A DNA stretch of 64,000 bases from Fidelibacterota bacterium (lineage in GTDB: Bacteria; Pseudomonadota; Alphaproteobacteria; Rhodospirillales; Rhodospirillaceae): the NCBI GenBank assembly GCA_947475295.1, contig CANJLF010000004.1, forward strand, positions 107,889 through 171,888. The letters are read 5' to 3'. Of the stretch, positions 27,563-37,097 are shown piece after piece. The notes under the pieces were generated by a model. The model was not told where the DNA came from, searched no databases, and saw only the letters and a program-made list of their open reading frames with translations. Positions within the stretch are counted from its first letter, which is position 1. Each line of letters begins with the position of its first letter. The position numbers were made by a program, and so were the translations under genes.

Positions 27563-27757
27563 ATGAACAACCACCCTCAAAGCCAAAGCGGCACACCAGA
27601 AGCGGTCCAATCGCCTGGGCGGGGGCGGCCCAGACTCGGCGTGGTTGCGCGTGAGGTAACGTTGCTGCCCCGCCATTGGGCTTGGCTGAACGCCCAACCC
27701 GGCGGGGCTTCGGTTGCCCTGCGCAGGCTGATTGACGCCGTGGCCGCTTCAGACTGA
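27563..27757 (+). CDS. DUF2239-like small protein, possible ribbon-helix-helix autoregulator
   Basis: 64 residues. A polar N-terminus is followed by GRGRPRLGVVAREVTLLPRH, then WAWLNAQPGGASVALRRLID. This resembles the C-terminal part of DUF2239 proteins; the rest of that family's length is absent. The strand followed by two helices also fits a ribbon-helix-helix DNA-binding unit. Two palindromic sites in its leader make autoregulation plausible. Both functional ideas are inference. Confidence 0.65.
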   Translation: MNNHPQSQSGTPEAVQSPGRGRPRLGVVAREVTLLPRHWAWLNAQPGGASVALRRLIDAVAASD

Positions 27758-27876
27758 GTGGCGATAGCGATCCGGCGGGGTCTTTGGCCTGGATGGCTAT
27801 GTTGCCTCTGCGCCCGCCCGACTGCGGGCGCGCGCCCGTATTGAATGCAAAAATTCTGACTTCAGAAACTGGCTGA

Positions 27877-29823
27877 CTAGAAATCGACCGCAAGGGTCAA
27901 GGAATAGCGGCGCTTCTCCTCGGGCACAAAGGCGAACTGGTTGAGATTGATGTCCCACCGGAAGGTATTGGTGATATTCCTGACCTGGGCACGCAGAGAC
28001 GCTGGCGCATCGCCAACCTTGAATCGGTATCGCCCCCCAAGGCTGACGATCGCGCGCCCTTGGATGAATGCAAGATTGTCGGCTGTGGCGACGCGCTTGG
28101 AGCGATATTCAAGCTGCATGTCGGCTGAGAGACCCTTCCACGACGGCGGGCCGTACTCGACATCGAAGCGGCCGAAGCGCGGTGTGCGGCCAATGGGAAT
28201 ACGGCCGATTTTGCCTTGGTCCACGAGCAAGCCCGAGAGGCGCGCCTGCAGGAAGACTGCGCCGGCTGCGACATTCAAACCCTCGGCCATCTTACCCGCC
28301 AGCGAAACCTCGATACCGCGATGACGGACGTCGCCGACCGTCGTGAATAAATTGGTGTTGTCTAAACCGAGATAAGGTTTCTTGATCTCGAAGGCAGTGA
28401 CGATGGCGCTCACGCCCGGCGCAACGGCGTAGCGCAAGCCGGCATCAATCTGCGATGTGAGCACGACCGGCAAAGCTTCACCGCGATTGGCCGCTGCATT
28501 AGGCGCTTCACCGTTCTCTTCCAATCCGCGTGAATAGCTACCAAACGCCGTGAGGTTATCCAGAACATGGACGGCGAGTGTCGCATTGGGCAGGAACGAA
28601 CTGTCGCTGGTAGCAGTTTGGGCCCCGGTCGGCGGGTTGAGCGTCCGGTGATAAAATGTCTTTTGCAGGCCAACACTGAACTCACCGACGCCGGCCCAAA
28701 TGGCGTTGTAGGCAAGGCCACCGGTGCCTTGATTTACTTTGTCGTGACTGGTTGGACCAAAGACGAAGGCCGGTTTCGGAACTTCCGTCAACTCACCCAG
28801 GACCACGGTTCCCATAGACTTGGAGACTGAACCGCCGAACACTTTCTGCGCGATGCGTCCACGTAGCGCGGCAGTGAAGGTGTGACGCCAGTCGCCGCTG
28901 GTTATGGTGTCCGACAAGCGCACTTCACTGGAGAACGAGCCATACTCCTGGCGCGGATAGGCCACGACCGAGTACTGAGTCGTCCCGTCCTGCTGCGTAT
29001 TCTGAAAAAGATTGGCGAAGAATTTCTCGCGCACGACCAGGGAACGGAACAGACCCGCGCGCAACCGCCAAGTATCTGACAGCGCCGCATTTGCGATGAC
29101 GCCATAGTTCGCATCGGTCTCGAGGTTTATTGTCCAAGGCTGCGTGATTAACACGTGACGGGGGATCTCTGGCGGCAAAAACGGCCCGGCGGTAAAGATG
29201 GCGGATCGGTTTCTGCGTCCGTCAGTGTATTTATAGCCGCCGAAGGGAATGATCTCGAGATCGTCGGTTGGCCGCCAGCGTGCAACCGCAGCGCCAGTGT
29301 AAACATTCGGGGAGGCAACGTCATTGGTGTCATCGCGGATGTAACCGCCGCCGAGACTAAGGCCGAGTTGGTCGGCGATCAGCGGAATCTGGCTATCAAC
29401 CTCGATGGAATAGCGCTCGTAAGGTCCATAGCCCGCAACGGCGCTGGTGACCTGCTTTTCCCCCGGAATCCGCAAATGCACATCGGCAATGCCGGTGGGA
29501 GCCGGAAACAGGTAGGACTGCGCGCTAATTCCGACACGCATCGTCGATCCGCTCACCAGCGTACTGATAAAAATCTCCTGGGGACTTGGCTGTTGCCGGT
29601 CGAAATAGAGACCTTCCACGCGCACGTTGCCGGCCTGCACGGGATCGAACCCGCGCACGTCTCGTGGCGTGTATAGGCCGATGGACTCGTTACCAACCGT
29701 AGTGCCGAAGGCGTCCTGAGCAGATTCCAGCGCATTTTCGTTGGCGCGCTGGGCCCAGGCACAATGAGAACCCCCGACCAGCACGCTGAGCGCGATGATC
29801 CGCCAGACTGTAATGTTTCGCAA
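27877..29823 (-). CDS. TonB-dependent receptor
   Basis: 648 residues with a signal peptide (ending CAWA-QR). The plug is short (PRDVRGFDPVQAGNVRVEGLYFD, read in parts, then FPAPTGIADVHLRIPG), without an obvious classical TonB box. The barrel follows and ends LTLAVDF with a terminal Phe. The ligand is unknown. A Tat-type secreted protein gene lies 165 bp upstream on the same strand and may be its partner. Confidence 0.85.
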   Translation of the reverse strand: MRNITVWRIIALSVLVGGSHCAWAQRANENALESAQDAFGTTVGNESIGLYTPRDVRGFDPVQAGNVRVEGLYFDRQQPSPQEIFISTLVSGSTMRVGISAQSYLFPAPTGIADVHLRIPGEKQVTSAVAGYGPYERYSIEVDSQIPLIADQLGLSLGGGYIRDDTNDVASPNVYTGAAVARWRPTDDLEIIPFGGYKYTDGRRNRSAIFTAGPFLPPEIPRHVLITQPWTINLETDANYGVIANAALSDTWRLRAGLFRSLVVREKFFANLFQNTQQDGTTQYSVVAYPRQEYGSFSSEVRLSDTITSGDWRHTFTAALRGRIAQKVFGGSVSKSMGTVVLGELTEVPKPAFVFGPTSHDKVNQGTGGLAYNAIWAGVGEFSVGLQKTFYHRTLNPPTGAQTATSDSSFLPNATLAVHVLDNLTAFGSYSRGLEENGEAPNAAANRGEALPVVLTSQIDAGLRYAVAPGVSAIVTAFEIKKPYLGLDNTNLFTTVGDVRHRGIEVSLAGKMAEGLNVAAGAVFLQARLSGLLVDQGKIGRIPIGRTPRFGRFDVEYGPPSWKGLSADMQLEYRSKRVATADNLAFIQGRAIVSLGGRYRFKVGDAPASLRAQVRNITNTFRWDINLNQFAFVPEEKRRYSLTLAVDF

Positions 29824-29988
29824 AAAAGTCCCCTTTAACGGAAATCGACCAATTACGTCCCGGGGGCGCAGGTCCCCGCCATTTGGAGGCGGAATGTAAC
29901 CGTCATATTTAAATCAGGCAATGCAGAGCCATCGCCGATAGCGGCGCAAAGCAAAAAAAAAGCGAGAATCTGAGTGGAAGCTGAGGCG

Positions 29989-30459
29989 CTAATCGATGTT
30001 CAGGCGCGCCGGTGGGTCCGGCATCGTGTCGTCTTTGGTCATGACGAAGTTCATCTCATAGGCATTGCCGAGCTTGGCGTTGGCCGGAGCGCGGCTGAGG
30101 AGCCGAATCTGACGGTAGCCGCCGCGCGCCACGCCGACCGTGATGCCCTTGGGATCCACTTCGTAGCCCATGTCGGTCAAAGTTCGTCCCGCGTCCAAGG
30201 TCCGGAAGCGGCCCAGAATGTCGGAATAGGTGACGAGACTCATCGGCGGGTCGGCAATATTTAGCGTCACTTCGACGCCTTCCAGGTATTTGCCGTCATC
30301 AGACTTAACCGTACCGAAATACAGAAAAACCGGTTTGCCGGGAATTTCGTCGGCGCCGAAGAAGTCGTCGCCATTGGCAAAAGCAGCACGCGCAAAACCA
30401 GCGACCGTGCACAGGGCAACTCCACCGAGCAGGGCTTTGCGTCTCGAAATCAATTTCAT
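29989..30459 (-). CDS. Secreted protein with carboxypeptidase-regulatory-like beta fold, Tat-type signal
   Basis: 156 residues from ATG 30459, with AAGG upstream; the longer frame to 30534 has no start context. The N-terminus MKLISRRKALLGGVALC has the twin-arginine pattern, with cleavage near AFA-NG. The remainder is a beta-rich domain (GKPVFLYFGTVKSDDGKYLEGVEVTL) like the carboxypeptidase regulatory fold. It may help deliver or recognise the ligand of the neighbouring receptor. Function not established. Confidence 0.72.
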   Translation of the reverse strand: MKLISRRKALLGGVALCTVAGFARAAFANGDDFFGADEIPGKPVFLYFGTVKSDDGKYLEGVEVTLNIADPPMSLVTYSDILGRFRTLDAGRTLTDMGYEVDPKGITVGVARGGYRQIRLLSRAPANAKLGNAYEMNFVMTKDDTMPDPPARLNID

Positions 30460-30748
30460 GTCCAAACCTTGTGTGAAAAGCGCGCCGGACTCCCCTCCGA
30501 CGACCCAACCAGCAGCCGAAATAAACGGCGGCACATTCCGGTCGGACTTATAGGAGCCAATGTAGGGTTAGGGCCAAGTCCCGTCAAATCCAACCGAGGT
30601 CAACTTTGCAACACCCTGTAACACCCGCGATATCGTGAATGGTCAAATTGAGCCAAAAAGGCGCAAAAACGCACGTTCTGGTGGAGCGCCGGTAAAGGCC
30701 CGCCTCTTTATGCGCCTAAAGATATTTAAAAAGAATTTTAATAAACGC

Positions 30749-31912
30749 CTAAAAGGATTTGGGCAGACCAAGCACGTGGGTCGCGACATGCGACAAGATC
30801 AGATTGGTGGAGATCGGCGCCACCTGGTAGAGCCGGGTTTCGCGGAATTTGCGCTCGATATCGTATTCCTCGGCAAAACCAAAGCCGCCGTGCGTCTGAA
30901 TACACATGTCAGCCGCGTACCAGGAGGCTTCCGACGCCAGAAGCTTGGCCATATTCGCTTCCGTGCCGCAGGGCTTGCTGGCATCAAACAGCGCCGCGGC
31001 GTTGTCGACCATGGCGGCGGCGGCCGACACCTGGATGTGAGCGCGCGCGATCGGAAACTGCACGCCCTGATTCCGGCCGATGGGTGCGCCGAAGACTTGG
31101 CGGCCGGTCGCGTAGGCCGACGCGCGATCGATGAAGAATCGGCCGTCGCCGATGCACTCGGCGGCGATGAGAATGCGCTCGGCGTTCATGCCGTCGAGGA
31201 TGTAGCGGAACCCCTCGCCTTCCGCACCGATCAAATTCTCGACCGGCACAGCGAGGTCGTCAAAGAAGAGCTCGGTGGTGGCGTGGTTGAGCATGGTGCG
31301 GATCGGGCGGATGGTCAGGCCCTTGCCGACAGATTCACGCAAGTCCACCAGCAGGACACTCATGCCGTCGCTGGGCTTGGCGGCATGGTCGCGCGGCGTC
31401 GTGCGCACGAGCAGGACCATCAGGTCGGAATATTCGGCGCGGCTGATCCAGATTTTCTGACCGTTGACGATGTAGCGGTTGCCGTCCCGGCGCGCAAAGG
31501 TCGTGATGCGCGTGGTATCGGTGCCGCTGTTGGGCTCGGTGACGCCAAAGGCCTGGAGCGCCAATTCACCAGAGGCGACCTTCGGCAGATATCTGGATTT
31601 CTGTTCGGCGCTGCCGTGCTTCAGCAGCGTTCCCATGGTGTACATCTGCGCATGACACGCACCGGCGTTACAGCCCGAGCGATTTATTTCCTCCAGCACG
31701 GCCGTGGCCGCGCCTAAACCGAGGCCCGAGCCGCCGTACATTTCGGGAATCAAGATCGACAGAAAGCCTTCGCGCGTCAGGGCTTTCACAAAGTCCTTTG
31801 GATAAATCCGGTCGCGGTCCAGCGCCTGCCAATAGGAGCCGGGAAATTGCGCACAGAGCCGGCGAACCGACTCTCGGATTTCAGGAAAAGATTGGTCTTG
31901 CGGCGCTTGCAT
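30749..31912 (-). CDS. Acyl-CoA dehydrogenase
   Basis: 387 residues from ATG 31912, seven bases after the nitroreductase stop; the frame upstream of this ATG overlaps that gene in another frame and is not coding. FAD-dependent enzyme of the acyl-CoA dehydrogenase family. Visible landmarks are GGSGLGLGAATAVLEEI, AFGVTEPNSGTDTTRI, GQKIWISRAEYSD, NAERILIAAECIGDG and QTHGGFGFAEEYDIERKFRE. It introduces a double bond in an acyl-CoA; chain specificity is not visible. Cotranscribed with the nitroreductase. Confidence 0.9.
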   Translation of the reverse strand: MQAPQDQSFPEIRESVRRLCAQFPGSYWQALDRDRIYPKDFVKALTREGFLSILIPEMYGGSGLGLGAATAVLEEINRSGCNAGACHAQMYTMGTLLKHGSAEQKSRYLPKVASGELALQAFGVTEPNSGTDTTRITTFARRDGNRYIVNGQKIWISRAEYSDLMVLLVRTTPRDHAAKPSDGMSVLLVDLRESVGKGLTIRPIRTMLNHATTELFFDDLAVPVENLIGAEGEGFRYILDGMNAERILIAAECIGDGRFFIDRASAYATGRQVFGAPIGRNQGVQFPIARAHIQVSAAAAMVDNAAALFDASKPCGTEANMAKLLASEASWYAADMCIQTHGGFGFAEEYDIERKFRETRLYQVAPISTNLILSHVATHVLGLPKSF

Positions 31913-31919
31913 GGAAAGA

Positions 31920-32471
31920 CTAGGCCTTGATGATATAGTCGCTGAGCTTGTCTTCGCGCGGCTTGCCTTTGGAAAGCGTGGTTCCCAGATAGAGAAATGC
32001 GACGATCTGGTCGGTGGCGGCAAGGCCAAGCGCAACTTTGACCTTATCGTCATAAGCGGCTTCGCCGGTTTTCCACATGGCCCCCACGCCCAAAGCGTGG
32101 GCGGCGAGAAACATGTTTTGAACGGCGGCGCCCACAGCGACAACGCGCTCGATGGCAGGGACTTTGTGCGGGACGTTGACCCGGGCCGCAACAACGACGA
32201 TGGTCGGCGCGCGCATGGCCTTTTGGCCTTCCTTTTCCGCGTCTGCTTTGGACGTCTCAGGCGACACGCGCAAGCGCATTTCCGCCCAGGCATCGGCAAG
32301 GATTTTCCGGTCGGCGCCCGTTAGCACGACGAACCGCCACGGCGAGAGCCGGCCGTGATCGGGCGCGCAAATGCCGGCACCTAAGATCGCTTCAAGCTGC
32401 TCGGGAGTCGGTCCGGGTTCGCCAAGCGCGGCGGCGGACGCCCGGGTTTTGATGGCGGTTAATACATTCAT
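31920..32471 (-). CDS. Nitroreductase family protein (YdjA-like)
   Basis: 183 residues from ATG 32471. FMN-dependent oxidoreductase fold with the N-terminal TRASAAALGEPGP segment, CAPDHGRLSPWRFVVL and GVGAMWKTGEAAYDD, typical of the short YdjA-like subgroup. The ribosome site is weak. The gene sits seven bases upstream of the acyl-CoA dehydrogenase gene, so the two form an operon. Substrate unknown. Confidence 0.88.
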   Translation of the reverse strand: MNVLTAIKTRASAAALGEPGPTPEQLEAILGAGICAPDHGRLSPWRFVVLTGADRKILADAWAEMRLRVSPETSKADAEKEGQKAMRAPTIVVVAARVNVPHKVPAIERVVAVGAAVQNMFLAAHALGVGAMWKTGEAAYDDKVKVALGLAATDQIVAFLYLGTTLSKGKPREDKLSDYIIKA

Positions 32472-32505
32472 AAAAAGACATGATCCAATATCTGAGGCTG
32501 CAAGC

Positions 32506-34587
32506 CTACTTACCGGCCGGAGGACCCGCGAGCGAGCGGACCGTTTGATCGCCCCATGGCTTGCCGGGCACAGGCGTGCGCGGACCGTAGTGCGGAAGCG
32601 GTTGGCCGCTTTCATAGGCACCCAAGTCCGGCGCTTTGCCGGTGAATCCGTCATTGATGTTAGGCATGACCGCGCCGGCGTCTATGGCTGCAGCGCCTCG
32701 CTTTAGCGTGAAATTGAAGTCTTCCGGCGCGTAGACCTTTTCAACGTCTTTACGGTCGGGCGGCAAGGCCTTGGTGAAGATGTTGTAGTCGACCAGAACG
32801 CTGTTCTTGTCGCGCCCCGAGGCCGCCACATATTCCTGCAGCGTCTTGTAAGTGCGTTTTTCAACCTTGTCCGGTTCCCGCGCATAGGCGACATCCGGCG
32901 GCGGCGTGCTCCATTCAAAGGAACTGGCAGCGGCGTCATTGGGCCGGAAGCCGTTATGGTCCGACGTCGAATAGTTTGTCTGCGAGGTGATCGAGAAGAT
33001 CGCACCGGCGCCGTTGCTGAGAATGAGATTGTTGGTGAAGTGTAGGCCGGGCGCGTTGGCGCGCACATCACCGATCAGCGTATTTTGGAAGGTCAAGGTC
33101 CCTACCGAAGAGCTGTACTTGGTCGCCGCACCCGTTGACGTGTTGTAGACCAGGTTTTGGAAAAAATAGACTGGCCCTCCGGCCAACGGGGTCGCGCTGA
33201 GCGCGCCGCCGACCGAGTTGTAGCAGCGGTTACGGAAAACGCGAATGTTATGGGCGCCGCCATCGGTTTCGATGCAATTGTCGCCCATGTTGAAGAAGTC
33301 GTTGTTGTAGAAATCAATCGAGACCGGCACACGGTCGCGGATTTCATTGGGCGTGCCGTCGGGATCGCCGTAAGTGGTGATGTCGAGGCCGTCATGCCAA
33401 TTGGCAAAGTAATTGTAGGCCACGACGTGACCCTGGCCATAAACCTTGACCCCATATTCGGAACCCTCTGGGCCGCCGAGGGTTTCATAACCCGCGGCGC
33501 GCTTCAGCCATTGGCCGTTCCAGCCGACGACATTTTTCGGGTCGTGACGCCCGATGAAACTGTTATCGAGAATGGTGATATTTTTGGAGCCGGACCAGTC
33601 GGCCTGAACGCCGCGGCCGATGTCATAGAGCCGCGAATTCTTAAGGGTGAAGCCGCTAGAGCCGATGATGTCCTTGTAGCCTATGAGGAACACCAAGTTC
33701 GCATTCCGGAAAGTGATGCCTTCAAAATAGTTGTAGTCGGCGCCCATCAGGTTAAAGAACGTCTGAGCGTCATCACCGTCGAAAATTACTTCGCCGTCGC
33801 CGGCGGCTTTGATGACAATGGGCTTGTCGGCTGTGCCGTCGGCCGTGAGGTAATAGGTTCCGTCGAACAAGGTCGACAGCGCGTTGTATCCGGGATGTGG
33901 CAGGCCGTTCAGATAACGTGTGCGATCCGACTTATATTCGCCCGTGTGCACCAAAATGATATCACCCGCCACAACGCGCGGCGGGAACGTGCCCTGAAAA
34001 TCGGAACTGGCCGCACCCTGATAATAAGCTTCCATCAGGCCAGTGAAGGCGGGTTGTTGCTTGGGGCCTTCCCAGCCGATCGGGTAAACGTGATAGACCT
34101 TGCCGCCCGCCGCCGGAACAGGCTCCTTGCGCGTGCGGACGGTAACGGTTTTGGTCGCCTCGCCCGTTATGCCATCGGGATCGGCCACGACAAAGCGGGC
34201 TTCATATTCAGTGTCGGGCTGCAGATTGAACAGGCTGCCGGCGAACATATTGGGCGCCGTGTAGTCCATCGGGTCGGGATGGAAGTCTTCCCGCTGCGGG
34301 CCAATGGGGCCGATGTATTCACCGGAGGACCGTACCAGGGCCATGCCCTTGCGCCACTGGGCCTCGCCCTTTTTCCGGTAATCGACGTCGACTTTGGCAT
34401 TGCGATTATCATCGCCGTCGATGCGCCACTCGAACCCCAGCGAGATCAACGTGGGTGGCTCGGCCCAGAAATCGCCGAGGGTGGTGGTATTGGCCGCTTG
34501 AGCGACGGCGAACGTCCCAAACAGGGCGCCCAAGAGCACGGAAGTCCGCAAGCCGGCGGCTGCCAGCCTTCCAAAAATGGTGGTCAT
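32506..34587 (-). CDS. Secreted right-handed parallel beta-helix protein
   Basis: 693 residues. It has a signal peptide (ending AQA-AN), an N-terminal fibronectin-type-like region (EARFVVADPDG, TKTVTVRT) and a long right-handed beta-helix (about 230-560) with repeated short strands such as NYFEGITFRNANLVFL, KNITILDNSFIG and NIRVFRNRCYN. This fold occurs in polysaccharide lyases and related carbohydrate-active enzymes, but no specific catalytic signature is evident. It is followed upstream by the CehA-like, receptor and CapA genes in the same orientation, suggesting a secreted substrate-processing set. Confidence 0.82.
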   Translation of the reverse strand: MTTIFGRLAAAGLRTSVLLGALFGTFAVAQAANTTTLGDFWAEPPTLISLGFEWRIDGDDNRNAKVDVDYRKKGEAQWRKGMALVRSSGEYIGPIGPQREDFHPDPMDYTAPNMFAGSLFNLQPDTEYEARFVVADPDGITGEATKTVTVRTRKEPVPAAGGKVYHVYPIGWEGPKQQPAFTGLMEAYYQGAASSDFQGTFPPRVVAGDIILVHTGEYKSDRTRYLNGLPHPGYNALSTLFDGTYYLTADGTADKPIVIKAAGDGEVIFDGDDAQTFFNLMGADYNYFEGITFRNANLVFLIGYKDIIGSSGFTLKNSRLYDIGRGVQADWSGSKNITILDNSFIGRHDPKNVVGWNGQWLKRAAGYETLGGPEGSEYGVKVYGQGHVVAYNYFANWHDGLDITTYGDPDGTPNEIRDRVPVSIDFYNNDFFNMGDNCIETDGGAHNIRVFRNRCYNSVGGALSATPLAGGPVYFFQNLVYNTSTGAATKYSSSVGTLTFQNTLIGDVRANAPGLHFTNNLILSNGAGAIFSITSQTNYSTSDHNGFRPNDAAASSFEWSTPPPDVAYAREPDKVEKRTYKTLQEYVAASGRDKNSVLVDYNIFTKALPPDRKDVEKVYAPEDFNFTLKRGAAAIDAGAVMPNINDGFTGKAPDLGAYESGQPLPHYGPRTPVPGKPWGDQTVRSLAGPPAGK

Positions 34588-34642
34588 GGCATCACCTCAA
34601 TCAGCGTTACAGTTGCCACCGCCGAAGCTGGGGCATCCCGCC

Positions 34643-36985
34643 CTATTTTTTCGCGGGCATCGCGCCTAGACGTTGGGGCTGTAGAATTGCACCCTGGTAG
34701 GCCGAATCCCACGCCGCGAAGCGCACCCACTTCTTGCCCCGCGCATCGAAAGGGATTTCAAAATGATGCGTTCCGAAGGGCGGCAGGTCTTTGGTGGAGA
34801 TGGTCTGACGGCCGGTCTTCTTGCCGTCGCCCCAGACGATTTCAATTTCGTCCAGCGGGAAGGTCCACTCCAGGTCCGCAACGATGGTGCGGTTATTCCC
34901 TGTACCGCGGACTTCGTAGTTGGTGACAAGCACTTCACCCGTGGTGATGTACATGTCACCCTTCATCAGCGCATCGATGACCGGCTTCGGGTTCGTCGGC
35001 GGCGGCAGGTCGGCCAGCTTGACGTAGGTGATGGGCGAACTGCCGTAAATGTCGTCGCCCGGCTGCTGCCAGCGGACTTCCGAGATCGAGATCGCATACT
35101 TCAGCGGGATCGCCTTATCGACGGTCCAGTTGGACAGATCATCGATCAAAGGCAGGCAGCGGATCTCGCACGTCTTACGTTCCGATCCGTCGATGCCCAT
35201 GCCCCAGCGCAGGCCGAAGCCGTGATAGTTGGGGCTTTGGAAATATTCTTTGTCTTTGATCGCATCCGGGAACCCCGTGGACCCTTTCGTGCGCGGGTGC
35301 GGCATGGAAATCAGCACGTCTTCGGCTTCAGCCATCTTGATGAAGTCGCCGGCGCTGCCGATGTGGTAAACCTTACCGTAAGGCGCAATCGTTTCTTCGA
35401 AGGGCTGGCCGGGATTGGCTTGATCCCAGAACACCGGTTTCGAGAACAACAGATCGGTGTGGCCGCCGAGCGGGCTGCCGAACACTTCCTGGTTGGCGAG
35501 CACGAGGAAGTTTTTGTCCGAACTGCGCTTGGCGCCTTCGATCGACGCGGCCGTGATCGGAAGAATGTTACGGCGCGGCGGTCCACCCGCCGCCGGCGGA
35601 CGCAATTCACCGGTCATCGAGAAGCCTTGGATCTGAACCGAGTCAATCTGGCTAACGATGTTAACGCCCAGCGACTTGATGGCTTCGAGGTCCGGCAAGA
35701 ACGCGCTCATGTTCTTGGCTTCTATCAGGCGCTGACCCAAGTCCATATGATAGTGGTGCTGCATGACCTGGTAGCCGGACACATGCTTGTATTTATCGTC
35801 GTGCGTGAAGGCGAGCACCTGCTTCGCGGTTTCTTCGCCCGAAGCCAGCGACGGATAGAGAAACACCGTCATCAGCTGTTGCGTGCCGGGACGCGCGCTA
35901 TAGAGCGTCCAGTTGGCCTGGTACTCTTCTTCGTCCAGATCCTCGTGGTCGTTTTGGCGGATACCGATGGCGTACGTGGTGTCGCTGTCCTTGCGGTACC
36001 AGTTATAGCCGACGATGGTGGCGACTTCGCGCGACCAGAAGAACTTGTGCGGCGGCGGAAACGCTCCGATCGAGCCGGCGTTGCCCTGCTCCGCCATGAC
36101 AAGGCGGTTGGAGGCCATGAGCGGCACGCGGTCTTCATTACGCTGGCCGCCGAAGCGATAGCTTTGCCAGGTGTTCGAAATGTCGCGCCAGAGCGCGCGC
36201 GAGTCCGCGTTGATCTTAAAGCCCTTCAAGCCACCGTCGTACTTGTAGGCGACCCAATTGGTTTTAGTCGTGGCCACCACTTCCTGTTTAACCAGGTTAG
36301 TGCCCTTATAAACCGTGTATTGCAGAGCGCCGTCGAACACGCCGAGCTTCACGCCCGGATATGAAACGGTGAGACGTCCGCCCTCAGAGGTCACGCTGCA
36401 GTTCGACGCCGCGAAGACCGCTTCTGAACGCTGAACTTCTTCGGCCTTACGCGGTAGGCCGGGTTGATCGGTGCCGGGCACGCCTTCGACGGGCGGCGGG
36501 TTGCCCTGGAAGCCGTTGGGTCCACGGCGCGGCTCGCGCATATCGAGGGGAGCGTCCCAGAACGGATCCCAGCGATACTTGTTGAGTTCCTCTTGCGTGA
36601 TTTTCACACCCAAGCCACGCAGCGGCTCGAGCTGCTGATTGGACATGCGGCGCAAGCCCGTGGTGACAGCGAAATCGGGTGTGAGATTGGTGCCCAGCGC
36701 ACCCCAGGCTCCGGTGCCGCGACGCAGGGCAAGCTCTTCAATCGTCGGCGTGCCGCCGTTGATTGACATACGCAAACGCAACTCCTGATCGCCTTCGCCG
36801 TTCCAAGTCACGACCAACGCCGAACCGTCGGCGGCCGCAGTCAACCCGGTTTGCGCCTTATAGGCGGACAAATTGCATGTGAGGGCGTCGGCCGCCCATG
36901 CGTTGGAAGAAAGCAGGAAACCGCACGCCGCGGAGGCCGCAAGGCCAAATATCACGCCAAATTTTTCCGGGGAATACTTTGCCAT
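34643..36985 (-). CDS. Secreted CehA/PHP-like metallohydrolase (putative)
   Basis: 780 residues from ATG 36985, with AGGGAGG 11 bases upstream. A signal peptide ends at AWA-AD. The first 400 residues are beta-rich. The C-terminal half has features like the CehA/McbA branch of the PHP superfamily, in the right order: HHYHMD, LANQEVFGSPLGGHTDLLFS, ISMPHP, a GIDGSE segment, and ALMKGDMYITTGEVL, similar to the family's GR-x-YVTSGP ending. These His/Asp/Glu residues could hold catalytic metals. The assignment is inference from motif order; the substrate is unknown. It lies 112 bp from the large receptor gene. Confidence 0.6.
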   Translation of the reverse strand: MAKYSPEKFGVIFGLAASAACGFLLSSNAWAADALTCNLSAYKAQTGLTAAADGSALVVTWNGEGDQELRLRMSINGGTPTIEELALRRGTGAWGALGTNLTPDFAVTTGLRRMSNQQLEPLRGLGVKITQEELNKYRWDPFWDAPLDMREPRRGPNGFQGNPPPVEGVPGTDQPGLPRKAEEVQRSEAVFAASNCSVTSEGGRLTVSYPGVKLGVFDGALQYTVYKGTNLVKQEVVATTKTNWVAYKYDGGLKGFKINADSRALWRDISNTWQSYRFGGQRNEDRVPLMASNRLVMAEQGNAGSIGAFPPPHKFFWSREVATIVGYNWYRKDSDTTYAIGIRQNDHEDLDEEEYQANWTLYSARPGTQQLMTVFLYPSLASGEETAKQVLAFTHDDKYKHVSGYQVMQHHYHMDLGQRLIEAKNMSAFLPDLEAIKSLGVNIVSQIDSVQIQGFSMTGELRPPAAGGPPRRNILPITAASIEGAKRSSDKNFLVLANQEVFGSPLGGHTDLLFSKPVFWDQANPGQPFEETIAPYGKVYHIGSAGDFIKMAEAEDVLISMPHPRTKGSTGFPDAIKDKEYFQSPNYHGFGLRWGMGIDGSERKTCEIRCLPLIDDLSNWTVDKAIPLKYAISISEVRWQQPGDDIYGSSPITYVKLADLPPPTNPKPVIDALMKGDMYITTGEVLVTNYEVRGTGNNRTIVADLEWTFPLDEIEIVWGDGKKTGRQTISTKDLPPFGTHHFEIPFDARGKKWVRFAAWDSAYQGAILQPQRLGAMPAKK

Positions 36986-37050
36986 GACGTTTCTAGCCTC
37001 CCTGCTGAAACTATCCGTCGGCCCCATGCGATTGGAGCCGACGGTATGCT

Positions 37051-37086
37051 GAAAATAGAACCGGGCCCCTCGCGAACGAGGAGCCC
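37051..37086 (-). terminator. Intrinsic terminator of the large TonB receptor gene
   Basis: On the minus strand, GGGCTCCTCG and CGAGGGGCCC form a hairpin with a TTCG loop, followed by a T-rich run (TTCTATTTTC). It lies 12 bp after the stop. Confidence 0.8.
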
Positions 37087-37097
37087 GATGATAGACG

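Noticed and set aside
30749..32299. Longer version of the acyl-CoA dehydrogenase starting at 32299
   Set aside because: The extra part is an Arg/Ser/Pro-rich frame overlapping the nitroreductase gene in another frame.
33157..34926. Long plus-strand frame opposite the beta-helix gene, and similar frames opposite the CehA-like and large receptor genes
   Set aside because: Antisense shadows caused by high GC and codon bias; no recognisable protein features.
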